Assembly (NCBI GenBank): GCA_963772975.1
Contig: CAVYZH010000002.1
Location: 124,001-188,000, forward strand
Direction: 5' to 3'
DNA: 64,000 nt
From: AC-32 sp963772975
GTDB taxonomy: Bacteria; Actinomycetota; Thermoleophilia; Gaiellales; Gaiellaceae
Position 1 is the stretch's first letter. The number at the start of each line of letters is the position of its first letter. The position numbers and the translations under genes are program-made. This document shows, piece after piece, positions 25,950 to 34,078 of this stretch. The notes below the pieces were generated by a model. The model worked only from the letters and a program-made list of their open reading frames with translations, had not been told where the DNA came from and made no database searches.

Positions 25950-25974
25950 AACAATAATGAGAATCGCTATTGTT
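25950..25974. promoter_or_regulatory. Zur/Fur box between the metal-uptake operon and its regulator
   Basis: AACAATA and TATTGTT arms enclose atgagaatcgc; 10 of 12 base pairs are symmetric about the centre. The AT-rich palindrome in high-GC DNA between divergent zur-like and znu-like genes is the expected operator. TATTGT may also serve as the -10 of a leaderless zur mRNA. Confidence 0.8.
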
Positions 25975-25980
25975 ACCAAC

Positions 25981-26406
25981 ATGGACTGGGCCGAACACGC
26001 CGACGCCGTCCTCAACGAGGCGGGCCACCGCCGGGGCGGAGCGCGGGAGGCTGTCGTCGACACGCTCTCGAGCCACGATTGCTGCCTGACGGCTCAGGAG
26101 CTGCACGACCAGCTCCGAGAAGGCGGCCGCCGGGTCGGGCTGGCGAGCATCTACCGCGTGCTCGACCTGCTCGTGGACAAGGGCCTCGTCGAGCGCATCG
26201 ACACCGGCCCGGGCAGCGCCCGCTTCGAGGCCCGCCACGCCAGCGGCGAGCATCACCACCACCTGGTTTGCGACGACTGTGGGAAGGTCGAAGCCTTCGC
26301 CGACGACGCGCTGGAGCGCGCGATCCACAAGGTGCAGGAACGAGCCGGCGCGCGGGCGCACCACATCCTGCTCCGCGGGTCCTGCACCGACTGCCGCGCG
26401 GCCTGA
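25981..26406 (+). CDS. zur: Fur-family regulator, probably Zur
   Basis: A 141-residue protein. The winged helix includes GAREAVVDTLSSHDCCLTAQ and GLASIYRVLDLLVDKGLVER. The hinge and metal site include GEHHHHLVCDDCGKVEAFAD. The structural zinc site is completed by CDDC and the C-terminal CTDC. The neighbouring divergent znu-like genes favour Zur over Fur; sequence alone does not prove it. The ATG at MDWAEHADAVL was preferred because the earlier ATG lies inside the operator. No ribosome-binding site is seen, consistent with a leaderless mRNA. Confidence 0.88.
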   Translation: MDWAEHADAVLNEAGHRRGGAREAVVDTLSSHDCCLTAQELHDQLREGGRRVGLASIYRVLDLLVDKGLVERIDTGPGSARFEARHASGEHHHHLVCDDCGKVEAFADDALERAIHKVQERAGARAHHILLRGSCTDCRAA

Positions 26407-26441
26407 AGCGCACCGCGTCTGGCTGTGCAACCATCCTTGGC

Positions 26442-27456
26442 GTGACACGGCGCGCATCGTTCGCCGCGCTCTTTGCGCTCGCTGCGCTGGCGTTTGCCCC
26501 CGCAGCGCTCGGCGGGATCGCCGAGATCCGCGACGCCCAGGGCCATCTGACCGCAGACGCGGGCGCGGTCGGCACGTTCGCATCGGCCCAAGACGGCGGC
26601 TGGGCGCTGCGCTTCGACTCGGCCACGCGTACCTCCAAGGGCGTTTCGCTCACCGGCGTCTCGCTCGTGGGCGGGTCGGTCTACGCCGAGCGCGTCTACG
26701 TCCCGGCTCACGGCCTTGGCGGCGCGCGCGTCGTCGGCCTGACCGTAAACGGCAAGCCAGTGGCGGCGACCCCGAACTCGCTCGTCCCGCTCGGGCCGGC
26801 GAGCTACCTCGTCGTCCTCCAGGAGGCGGTCGTGCCCGGCGAGGGCAGCGGCGTCGTCGGCCTGCGCCTGGTCGCCGGCGACTCGTCGCTCGGCCTCGAC
26901 CCGGGCTCGCAGGTGCTCGTCGGGCTCGCCCGCGCGGCGCTGCCGGCCAGGCACCGGAGCGCACCGGTCTGCGCGGCTCTCGTGGCTCGCGCTCGGAGTG
27001 ACCGGCCACGGCGCCGACACCGGTTTCGACGACCTCGCCCTGCCCGGGGCGCAGCTGCTCGACGTGCCGACCGACGGCTCGGTCGGCTCCCGCGCGGTAC
27101 GGATCTCGTTGCAGTACCTGGGCGTACCGTACGTCTGGGGCGGGGCCGACCCGCTTACCGGCTTCGACTGCTCGGGCCTGACGATGTACGTGTACGCGCA
27201 GCTCGGGATCCAGCTGACCCACTACACGGGCTCGCAGTTCTACGAGGGCACACGCATCCCGCCGTGGGCGCTCCGGCCAGGCGACCTCGTCTTCTTCGAG
27301 CCGACCTCCCGCGGCCCGCAGCACGAGGGGATGTACATCGGCGGCGGCCGCTTCATCCAGGCCCCGCACACGGGAGACGTCGTCAAGATCTCGTCGCTCT
27401 CGGAGCCCGGCTACGCCTTCGGCTTCGTCGGCGCCGTGCGACCGTTCGGAGCCTGA
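26442..27456 (+). CDS. Secreted NlpC/P60 peptidoglycan hydrolase, one frameshift
   Basis: The N-terminus is a signal peptide (ASFAALFALAALAFAPAALG) followed by a beta-rich domain with repeated SLVGGS/VYAERVYVPAH patterns. After one extra base near 26945-26955 the frame changes to the NlpC/P60 domain: LQYLGVPYVWGGADPLTGFD, the catalytic Cys in FDCSGLTMYVYAQLG, the His in HEGMYIGGGRFIQAPHTG, and GYAFGFVGAVRPF. The enzyme would cut cell-wall peptides outside the membrane. As written, the signal and the catalytic domain are separated; a GTG at 26998 could start the catalytic part alone, without a signal. Confidence 0.82.
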
Positions 27457-27461
27457 ACCGC

Positions 27462-28034
27462 ATGAGGGCGCGCACCTTCTGGTTCCTGACGCTGCCGGCG
27501 CTGTTCGTGGCGGAGACGGCGGGTCACATGCTCCTGGCGAGCGCGATCGATCCGCAGGACGCGCGTCACCACGTGCTCTCGAACGTTCTGGAGGACTTCG
27601 CCCTGCCGTTCGTCGCGCTGGTCGTGCTGCTCGCGGCCGCGATCCTCGGACGGCGCGTGCTTGCGTCCTTCCGCGCCGAGGGGCCGCAGCCGCTGCCTTC
27701 CTGGCGGCTGGCCGCGCTGCCGGCGCTCGGGTTCCTCTTCCAGGAGCACGCAGAGCAGCTCGTGCACGACGGGCGGTTCGCTGCGCTCACAGCGCTCGAG
27801 CCGATGGTCCTGATCGGCGTCGCGCTGCAGCTGGGGTTGGGCCTGCCGGCGATCTGGCTCGTGCGCACGCTGCTGCAGGCGGCCGAGCAGCTCGGCTCCG
27901 CGCTCGCACGTCGCAGCCCGCGCTGGACACGACGGACGCATCGGCTCCGCGTCAGGCCGTTCCACGCGCACAAGCCGCGGCTCCCGGTCCTGGCCTCGCA
28001 GCAGGCCGGGCGCGCTCCTCCCGCCGTCGCCTGA
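27462..28034 (+). CDS. Integral membrane protein of unknown function
   Basis: 190 residues with about four hydrophobic helices: TFWFLTLPALFVAETAGHML, LPFVALVVLLAAAILG, LAALPALGFLFQEHAEQL and MVLIGVALQLGLGLPAIWLV. A long basic C-terminal tail (~60 residues, rich in Arg and Pro) probably lies in the cytoplasm. His and Glu residues within the helices (ETAGHML, QEHAEQLVHDGR) could bind a metal. The start is 5 bases after the stop of the NlpC/P60 gene, so they are likely cotranscribed. No family was recognised. Confidence 0.75.
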   Translation: MRARTFWFLTLPALFVAETAGHMLLASAIDPQDARHHVLSNVLEDFALPFVALVVLLAAAILGRRVLASFRAEGPQPLPSWRLAALPALGFLFQEHAEQLVHDGRFAALTALEPMVLIGVALQLGLGLPAIWLVRTLLQAAEQLGSALARRSPRWTRRTHRLRVRPFHAHKPRLPVLASQQAGRAPPAVA

Positions 28035-28085
28035 CGGGCGGCCACCGCGCGTGGCCGTGGAGACGGCGAAACGGAGGAGATCTCG

Positions 28086-28331
28086 GTGGCACAATCGATC
28101 GAAACCAACGGGTGGAACGGCGACATCGACGCGCTCGCGGCGGCGCTGGCCGAGCGACTCCACAACGGCTCGCCCTGGATGAACACGGCGGAGACCGCCG
28201 ACTACATGCGCGTCTCGGTCCGCTGGCTGCGGCAGCACCTCAACCAGGTGCCGCACAGCAAGGTCGAGGGCCGGTTGTTCTTCAGCAGGACCGAGCTGGA
28301 CACCTGGCTGACGGAGAAGCGGCGCAGCTAG
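28086..28331 (+). CDS. Helix-turn-helix DNA-binding protein, excisionase/MerR-like
   Basis: 81 residues. The second half, WMNTAETADYMRVSVRWLRQ followed by HLNQVPHSKVEGRLFFSRTE and LDTWLTEKRR, is the HTH_17 fold used by excisionases and small MerR-type regulators. The N-terminal ~30 residues are acidic and may form a helix. A strong ribosome-binding site (GGAGGAGATCT) precedes the GTG. There is no integrase nearby, so a regulatory role is as likely as excision. Confidence 0.82.
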   Translation: MAQSIETNGWNGDIDALAAALAERLHNGSPWMNTAETADYMRVSVRWLRQHLNQVPHSKVEGRLFFSRTELDTWLTEKRRS

Positions 28332-28352
28332 GCCTGTAGGGTCCCGGTCGAG

Positions 28353-28959
28353 GTGGCCGGGCTGTCACGTTGCGGGGACTGGATCGTTCGCACTCGAGAT
28401 GATCGAGTACGCCCACGCGTCGGGCCACGACGTGGTGGGGCTGGTCGAGCTGGTCGATTCGAGCCGGGTCGGCGGCCAGGTGCACGGCCTTCCTGTCGTA
28501 GGAATCGACGCGGGGCCGGGGACAGCGGTGCTCGGGCTCGGCGGCGACCGGCTCACGCTGTGGGCGCGGCTGGCCGAGCACGGCTGGCGGGCGACCACGG
28601 TCGTCCACCCCGCGGCTCATGTGAGTCCGTCCGCGCGACTCGGCGAGGGGTGCCTCGTCGGCCCGGCCGCCGTAATCGGCGCAGCGGCGGTGCTCGGGCG
28701 GCAGGCGATCGTGGCCCGCGGCGCGCTCGTCGGCCACCATACGCGCCTCGGTGCGGGCGTGGTGCTGAACCCCGGTGCGAACGTCGGCGGCAACGCAAGC
28801 GTCGGCAACGGCGCTGTGCTCGGGATGGGCGCGATCGTCGTCAATGGGGTCGAGGTCGGAGCCCAGGCGCTCGTCGCAGCCGGCGCGGTGGTCGTCCGGG
28901 CGGTGGAGCCGGCGACGCGCGTGCAGGGCGTGCCAGCACGCGTCTTCGTCCCTGCGTGA
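28353..28959 (+). CDS. NeuD-like sugar O-acyltransferase with hexapeptide repeats, one frameshift
   Basis: An N-terminal nucleotide-binding-like region (VAGTGSFALEMIEYAHASG, HDVVGLVELVDSS) precedes a left-handed beta-helix with repeats such as HPAAHVSPSARLGEGCLVGP, VGHHTRLGAGVVLNPGANVG and GNASVGNGAVLGMGAIV. It would acylate a sugar or a sialic-acid-like substrate for surface glycans. As written the first start in frame is ATG 28399. Removing one base near 28368 adds a plausible beginning, MAGLSVAGTGSFALE, from the GTG at 28353. The stop overlaps the glycosyltransferase start, supporting a surface-polysaccharide role. Confidence 0.8.
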
Positions 28960-29819
28960 TCCGCCGCCGGCTCGCGCACACGCTCGACCGGCGCTTCGAG
29001 TCGTTGCACCACCGCGTGGAGGGACTGTCCGGTGACGTCGCCCGACTCCGCGAAGACGTGGCGGCGGTGGCCCGGCGGCTCGACGAGCAGCTGATGCCGA
29101 CCCTGCGGCTGTTGGCCGGGCGCGACGCCGAGAACAGGGAGCTCCTCGCCGAGGCGCGCAGCGACCCGGCCTACGAGCTGGCGTACGAGGAGCCGGAGCC
29201 GCTCGTGACGGTGATCCTCCCGACCCACCAGCGGCCGGACTTCCTGCGCTCGCGCTCGCTCCCGGCCGTGCTCGCCCAGACACACGGGAAGCTCGAGGTG
29301 CTCGTGATCGGCGACGGCGCAGACCCTGCGGCGGAGGAGGTCGTGCGCGAGCTCCACGACGAGCGTGTCCACTGGGCGCACACCTCGCAGCGCTACGTCT
29401 ACCCGGAACCGCACCGCCACTGGCTTGCCGCGTCGACGCTCACCCGCAACGAGGGTTACCGCCTTGCGAGCGGGCGCTGGCTGTTCGACTTCGACGACGA
29501 CGACTCACTACCGCCCGACGCGATCGAACTCCTGCTCGAGGCCGCGCTGAAGCGTCGCGCCGAAGCGGTGCAGGGCGTGATCGTCGGCCACGAGGACGAC
29601 GGCTCGACGAGCGAGATTCGAAGCGTGCTCCCGCACCAGCTGCCGCTGAAAGGAGCGCTCGTCCACGCGCACCTGCGCTTCTTCGAGCGGGAACACGTCG
29701 CCTCGGCGCTGGCCGAGCCGGGCGACTGGTTTCGCGGCGAGCGCATGCTGCGAGCGGGCGTGCGGATCGAGCTGCTCGAGCGCGTCACGTACGACTACTA
29801 CCCCTCGTCGCTTCGCTAG
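28956..29819 (+). CDS. Family 2 glycosyltransferase with N-terminal coiled coil
   Basis: 287 residues. The first ~65 are helical with heptads (LHHRVEGLSGDVARLREDVA). The GT-A domain opens with PLVTVILPTHQRPDFLRSRS and LEVLVIGDGADPAAEEVVRE. The metal-binding acidic motif is FDFDDDDSLPPDAIELLL. ATLTRNEG-like sequence (ASTLTRNEGYRLASGRWLFD) is typical of family 2. Sugar donor and acceptor are unknown. The GTG start overlaps the stop of the acyltransferase by four bases. Confidence 0.87.
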   Translation: MIRRRLAHTLDRRFESLHHRVEGLSGDVARLREDVAAVARRLDEQLMPTLRLLAGRDAENRELLAEARSDPAYELAYEEPEPLVTVILPTHQRPDFLRSRSLPAVLAQTHGKLEVLVIGDGADPAAEEVVRELHDERVHWAHTSQRYVYPEPHRHWLAASTLTRNEGYRLASGRWLFDFDDDDSLPPDAIELLLEAALKRRAEAVQGVIVGHEDDGSTSEIRSVLPHQLPLKGALVHAHLRFFEREHVASALAEPGDWFRGERMLRAGVRIELLERVTYDYYPSSLR

Positions 29820-29820
29820 C

Positions 29821-30261
29821 TCAATCGACCAGCTCGATGCCCTCGTGGGAGAGCTCCAGCGTCTCGATCGCCACTTCGTTGCCGAGGGCCCGCAGGTCGG
29901 GGCCTACCCACTTACTCGGCCAGGCTTCGCGGATTAGCCAATGCGCCACCTCGTTGCGTTGTTCGTCGAGGAGCGCGATGTCGACGTTCCGGCGCATCAC
30001 GTTCCCCTGCACGACCTCGTTCCACCACCTGAAGAGGGACGGTTCGCCCGCGAAGCCGCGGCGCAGGACGACCGGGCGGTACTCGACGCGGCCCGCGAGC
30101 AGGCGCGGTCCAGTGCTCGTGTCAGCCCCTTCGCGGTACTCGATCACTTCGATCCGGCCTTCGGGGAGCTCGGCCTCGCTGAAGCCGGCCACCGAGAGGT
30201 TGTCGATCTCGACGCGAAAGTTGAAGTTCAGGTACGGATCGTTACGGTGCTGCTGGGGCAT
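29821..30261 (-). CDS. Phage-tail-tube-like protein (T4 gp19 family)
   Basis: 146 residues matching the gp19/contractile tail-tube group: YLNFNFRVEIDNLSVAGFSE, IEVIEYREGADTSTGPRLLA, RRGFAGEPSLFRWWNEVVQG and LIREAWPSKWVGPDL. Such proteins form the inner tube of phage tails, type VI systems and extracellular contractile injection systems. No sheath, baseplate, spike or assembly ATPase gene is in the window. A clear ribosome-binding site (GGAGG) precedes the ATG. The upstream gene overlaps its start by 20 bases, so the two form a small unit. Confidence 0.85.
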   Translation of the reverse strand: MPQQHRNDPYLNFNFRVEIDNLSVAGFSEAELPEGRIEVIEYREGADTSTGPRLLAGRVEYRPVVLRRGFAGEPSLFRWWNEVVQGNVMRRNVDIALLDEQRNEVAHWLIREAWPSKWVGPDLRALGNEVAIETLELSHEGIELVD

Positions 30262-30646
30262 CGCGGGGCACCTCCAAGTAGGGGAAGTCGCGGTAGGCGT
30301 CGAGGTCGTGGGCGACGGTGCGGGAGCGACGCTCGCCCTCGTCGGTGCGCCAGGCGACCCGAGCCTCGAACGCAGTTGGCTCGTCGCGCGCGAAGAACAG
30401 CGCGGCGCGGTCGAGGAAGATCCGGATTCGTCGCCGCGGCCCGAGCAGCTCGAGCCGCTGGAAGATCCTGAGCCGGTCGATCCGCTTCTCGCCGCCGAGG
30501 CCTCGCAGCGGCTTGGTGAAGCGCACGCGCACTGAGTGGGCCGGCCGGGAGCCGATGTTCTCCAGCACGAGGAAGAACAGTCCGTCGTCGAACTCGACGT
30601 CGAGGATCACGTCGGCCTCGGGGTGCTCCGTCGCGGCTCCGGGCAC
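30242..30646 (-). CDS. Unknown protein paired with the tail-tube-like gene
   Basis: About 134 residues, apparently beta-rich: DVILDVEFDDGLFFLVLENI followed by GSRPAHSVRVRFTKPLRGLG, LRIFQRLELLGPRRRIRIFL and FEARVAWRTDEGERR. The pattern suggests an immunoglobulin-like sandwich. No family was recognised. The GTG start at PGAATEHPEAD was chosen; longer frames overlap the GNAT gene. It ends inside the start of the tube-like gene, so the pair is probably translationally coupled and functionally linked. Confidence 0.6.
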   Translation of the reverse strand: MPGAATEHPEADVILDVEFDDGLFFLVLENIGSRPAHSVRVRFTKPLRGLGGEKRIDRLRIFQRLELLGPRRRIRIFLDRAALFFARDEPTAFEARVAWRTDEGERRSRTVAHDLDAYRDFPYLEVPRDAPAAP

Positions 30647-30689
30647 TCGCTGAGTCTCGACCTTCAGCGCAGTGCGCGCAAGGGCTCGA

Positions 30690-31148
30690 TCAGAGCTCGA
30701 CCGCCAACACCTGGAGTACGCGCCCCCATTCGGTCTCTTCGCTGTCACGAACGTACGCGCCGCCCATGTGCTCGTAGAACCCCTGCGCGTTCGGCTCGGC
30801 CTCCCACTCCAGTCGACGGGCGCCGCGCTGCTTGGCCTCGGTGGCGACGTGCTCGAACAGCGCGCGCCCGAGGCCTCGCCCGATCCAGGCCGGCTCGACC
30901 CAGAGGTCCTCCAGCCAGCCGACCTCGCCGCGCGGGATCAGGGCGGCCCACCCGACCGGGCGGCCGTCCTCCTCGGCCACGTAGAGCAGCCGGCGGCGCA
31001 GGCTCTCGGGCTCGAAATCGCCGCCGTGCGCCCACTCCTCGACCAGGTCCCGGTCGTAGCCCCAGTGCGCCTTGGCCTCGACCGCGATCACGCGCAGCCG
31101 CTCGAAGTCGGACTCCCTTCCCGTACGGATGCGGATCTCCGAGCTCAA
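30690..31148 (-). CDS. GNAT N-acetyltransferase
   Basis: 152 residues. The acetyl-CoA binding region is EDLWVEPAWIGRGLGRALFE, a good V/I-x-x-x-x-R-G-x-G match. The C-terminal part EWEAEPNAQGFYEHMGGAYV is typical of small-molecule acetyltransferases. Substrate unknown. The TTG start shares bases with the GH3 gene's stop (TTGA), so translation is coupled. Confidence 0.86.
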   Translation of the reverse strand: MSSEIRIRTGRESDFERLRVIAVEAKAHWGYDRDLVEEWAHGGDFEPESLRRRLLYVAEEDGRPVGWAALIPRGEVGWLEDLWVEPAWIGRGLGRALFEHVATEAKQRGARRLEWEAEPNAQGFYEHMGGAYVRDSEETEWGRVLQVLAVEL

Positions 31149-32213
31149 CGAGCGGCGAGCTGAGCCTTGAGGCGCAGGATCCGAGCGTACGAACGCTCCA
31201 GGCCCGCGCGGCCGAGACGGCCGGCCTGGGCCGCCCGCAGCAGCGAGGCGTAGTCGCTGCGCGTGGCCTCCTCTCCCCCGGTCAGCAGCAGCAAGTCGGT
31301 GCCCGCCTTCGTCGCCGCGAGCGCGAGCACGTTCGGCGTGATCTTGCGGGTGTGGGCGGCGCCGTCGAGCGAGTCGGTGATCGTCACGCCCTCGAAGCCG
31401 AGCTCGTTGCGGAGGAGCCCGGTCGCGATCGCGCGCGACCAGCCCGCGGCGTTCGTCCGGTCGTAGGCGTCGTAGACCGCGTTCGAGAGCATGATCACCG
31501 GAACGTGGGCCGCGATCGCGGTCCGGTACGGATCGAGGCCGGGCTCGAGACGGCTGCGCGAAGCGGTGATGTGGACGACGCTCCGGTCGGTGTCGGCGGT
31601 GGCGAACCCGAGTCCGGGGAAGTGCTTCATCGTCGCCAGCGCATGGCCGGCGGCGAGGCCGACCGCGAAGGCGGTCGCCAGGCGCGCGGTGGTGTGGGCG
31701 TCGAACGACCACGTTCGCCCCTGGCGGTAGACCGCCGAGGTCCGCGAGCCGGGCACGTCGGCAACGGGAGCGAGGTCGGTGTTGACGCCGACGCCGAGTA
31801 GCGCGACGCCGGTCGCGCGGCCGTCCGCGCGCGCATCGGCGGTCGACCGGACCCGCCCTGGCGCCCGGGTCGGCGGCAGCCAGGGGACCGTCTTCACCGA
31901 GCCGCCCTCCTGGTCGACGGCGATCAGCAGCCGGGGCTGCCCGCCCGCCGCGGCCGCTTGCTGCAGCGCCCGTGCGATCGCCCGCAGCTGCGCGGAGGAG
32001 GAGAAGTTCCACCGGTGCACGATCACGCCGCCGATCTCACCGCGTCTCGCGCGCGCGAGCAGCGAGGCCGACGGCGCCGTCCCGGTCATCGAGACGACGA
32101 GCTTCTGCCCGACCAGCTCGGCCAGGGTCGGTTGGGACGCCGTCGCCCCGGGGCTCGCGCCACCCACCGCGGCGACGACGGCGCAGAGCAGGCTGATCGA
32201 GGTCGCGCGCATG
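31145..32213 (-). CDS. Secreted GH3-family protein, NagZ-like but lacking the catalytic His
   Basis: 355 residues with a signal peptide (SISLLCAVVAAVGGASPGAT). The GH3 barrel is evident from LVGQKLVVSM, LLIAVDQEGGSVKTVPWLPP, MKHFPGLGFATADTDRS and GVTITDSLDG, the last carrying the nucleophile Asp. NagZ-type beta-N-acetylglucosaminidases use an Asp-His pair on the loop after KHFPGHG (usually ...DSH). Here the loop reads GFATADTDRS and has no His, so activity may be altered or lost. A start five codons upstream is possible. It would act on muropeptides outside the cell. Confidence 0.82.
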
Positions 32214-32229
32214 TAGTCAGGAAGCATTC

Positions 32230-33201
32230 ATGAACGCGCAACACCACGGGAAGTACGGTGCAGTGGTGATCGAAGCACGCGGCCTGACGAAGGACTACGG
32301 GGACAAGCGCGCGGTCGACGACCTCACCTTCAACGTCGAGCCCGGCATCGTGACTGGATTCCTCGGCCCCAACGGCTCCGGCAAATCGACGACCATGCGC
32401 CTGATCCTCGGCCTCGACGCGCCGACCGCGGGCGACGTGATCGTCAACGGCAAGCACTACCGCGAGCATCCGGCGCCGCTGCACGAGGTCGGCGCGCTGC
32501 TCGAGGCGCGCTCCGTCCACACCGGGCGCTCGGCCTACCACCACCTGCTCGCACTCGCTCAGACCCACGGGATCCCGAAGCGCCGCGTCCACGAACTGAT
32601 CGACCTCGTCGGCCTGCACGACGTGGCAAACAAGCGCGCCGGCCAATTTTCACTCGGCATGGGCCAGCGGCTCGGGATCGCGACGGCGCTCCTCGGCGAC
32701 CCCTCGACGCTGCTCCTCGACGAGCCGGTGAACGGGCTCGACCCCGAGGGCATCCACTGGATCCGCAACCTGCTCAAGGGGCTCGCGGCCGAGGGCCGGA
32801 CGGTGTTCGTCTCGTCGCATCTGATGAGCGAGATGGCGCTGACCGCCGATCACCTGATCGTAATCGGCCGCGGCAGGCTGATCGCCGACACGAGCGTCGA
32901 CGACTTCGTCGCGCGCGCCTCGGCCAAGGTCGTCCTGGTTCGCTCGCCCGAGCTGCCGCGCCTGCGCGCCGTGCTCGAGGCGCCGGGCGTCACCTTTGAA
33001 GGCGGCGAGCGCGGGCGCCTCGAGGTGCACGGGCTGACGACCGAACAGATCGGCGACGCAGCGGCCGCGCACGGGATCGCAATCCACGAGCTGACGCCGC
33101 AGCAGGCCTCGCTCGAGGAGGCGTTCATGACCTTGACCCGCTCGGCGGTCGAGTTCGGCTCTCCCGCCGATGGCAAGACCCCGGAGGAGGCCGCCGCGTG
33201 A
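32230..33201 (+). CDS. ABC-2 exporter ATP-binding protein
   Basis: About 323 residues. Walker A is GPNGSGKSTTMRL, the signature FSLGMGQRLG and Walker B STLLLDEPVNGLDPEG; the switch is VSSHLMSEMAL. The C-terminal ~100 residues form the accessory domain seen in ABC-2 exporters of the DrrA/BcrA kind (LTPQQASLEEAFMTLTR). AGGAAG precedes the ATG; a GTG 12 codons later is an alternative. The stop overlaps the permease start. Substrate unknown; related systems export lipids, antibiotics or polymers. Confidence 0.88.
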   Translation: MNAQHHGKYGAVVIEARGLTKDYGDKRAVDDLTFNVEPGIVTGFLGPNGSGKSTTMRLILGLDAPTAGDVIVNGKHYREHPAPLHEVGALLEARSVHTGRSAYHHLLALAQTHGIPKRRVHELIDLVGLHDVANKRAGQFSLGMGQRLGIATALLGDPSTLLLDEPVNGLDPEGIHWIRNLLKGLAAEGRTVFVSSHLMSEMALTADHLIVIGRGRLIADTSVDDFVARASAKVVLVRSPELPRLRAVLEAPGVTFEGGERGRLEVHGLTTEQIGDAAAAHGIAIHELTPQQASLEEAFMTLTRSAVEFGSPADGKTPEEAAA

Positions 33202-34022
33202 GCACGCTCGCCCAGGCCCACGTCATCCCGCCGCTCGAGCACACGGGCCGCGTGACCCAGCTGCGCGTCTTCCTCTCCGAGCTCACGAAGCTCCGCTCGG
33301 TGCGCTCGACGAAGTGGTCGCTGGCCGCGGCGTTCCTGTTCACGATCGGCGTCCCGGCGATCGCGGCGGCCGTCGTCTCGCACCACTGGCCCTCGGCCAG
33401 CGCGCACGACCGGGCCGACTTCCATCCCCTCGAGGTCAGCTTCGTCGGCGTCCAGATCGCCCAGCTCGCGATCGGCGTGCTCGGCGTGCTCGTGATCACC
33501 GCCGAGTACTCGACCGGGATGATTCGCGCCTCGATGACCGCGGTCCCGCGACGCCTGCCGGTGCTCTGGGGCAAGACGGTCGTCTTCGGGCTCACGACGC
33601 TGGTCCTGATGACCCCGGCCGTGCTGATCGCCTTCCTCGTCTCGCAGTCGATCCTCTCGGGCCGCCACATCGACATCGCCTTCACCCACGCGGGGGTGCC
33701 GCGTGCGGTCTTCGGCGCGGCGCTCTACCTGACCGTGATCGGCCTCTTCGGCCTCGGCCTGGGTGCAATCGTGCGCAACACCGCCGGCGGGATCGCCACG
33801 TTCGCGGGCCTGATGTTCGTACTGCCCCCGCTGATGAACGTGCTGCCCGCGAGCTGGAACTCGGCCGCTTCGCCCTACCTCCCGCTCCAGGCCGGCGAGG
33901 CGCTGCTCGCGCTCAACCGCGGCGACCAGCTCGCGCCCTGGGTCGGCTTCGGCGTGCTCTGCGCCTACGCGGTCGCAGCGATCGCGGTCGCCGCGGTACT
34001 GCTCGCGCGCCGCGACGTTTGA
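33198..34022 (+). CDS. ABC-2 exporter permease
   Basis: 274 residues with six predicted helices, among them WSLAAAFLFTIGVPAIAAAV, LAIGVLGVLVITAEYSTGMI, VFGLTTLVLMTPAVLIAFLV and LTVIGLFGLGLGAIVRNTAG. ITAEYSTGMIRAS is a conserved ABC-2 permease element. The N-terminal ~40 residues are cytoplasmic. The GTG overlaps the ATPase stop (GTGA), so both are one transporter. A strong hairpin follows the stop. Confidence 0.88.
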   Translation: MSTLAQAHVIPPLEHTGRVTQLRVFLSELTKLRSVRSTKWSLAAAFLFTIGVPAIAAAVVSHHWPSASAHDRADFHPLEVSFVGVQIAQLAIGVLGVLVITAEYSTGMIRASMTAVPRRLPVLWGKTVVFGLTTLVLMTPAVLIAFLVSQSILSGRHIDIAFTHAGVPRAVFGAALYLTVIGLFGLGLGAIVRNTAGGIATFAGLMFVLPPLMNVLPASWNSAASPYLPLQAGEALLALNRGDQLAPWVGFGVLCAYAVAAIAVAAVLLARRDV

Positions 34023-34027
34023 GCAGG

Positions 34028-34055
34028 CGAGGGGCCCCGTTGCCGGGGCCCCTCG
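34028..34055. terminator. GC-rich hairpin terminator between convergent genes
   Basis: cgaggggccccg and cggggcccctcg form a perfect 12-bp stem with a TTGC loop. There is no U-run. It could serve both the exporter operon and the convergent beta-propeller gene. Confidence 0.7.
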
Positions 34056-34078
34056 TGTACGGGAGGTACGTACAGCCG

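Noticed and set aside
26079..28034. A 651-codon open frame spanning three genes
   Set aside because: It is a chimera: the frame enters the NlpC/P60 gene before its frameshift and ends in the downstream membrane protein; each part is explained by its own gene.
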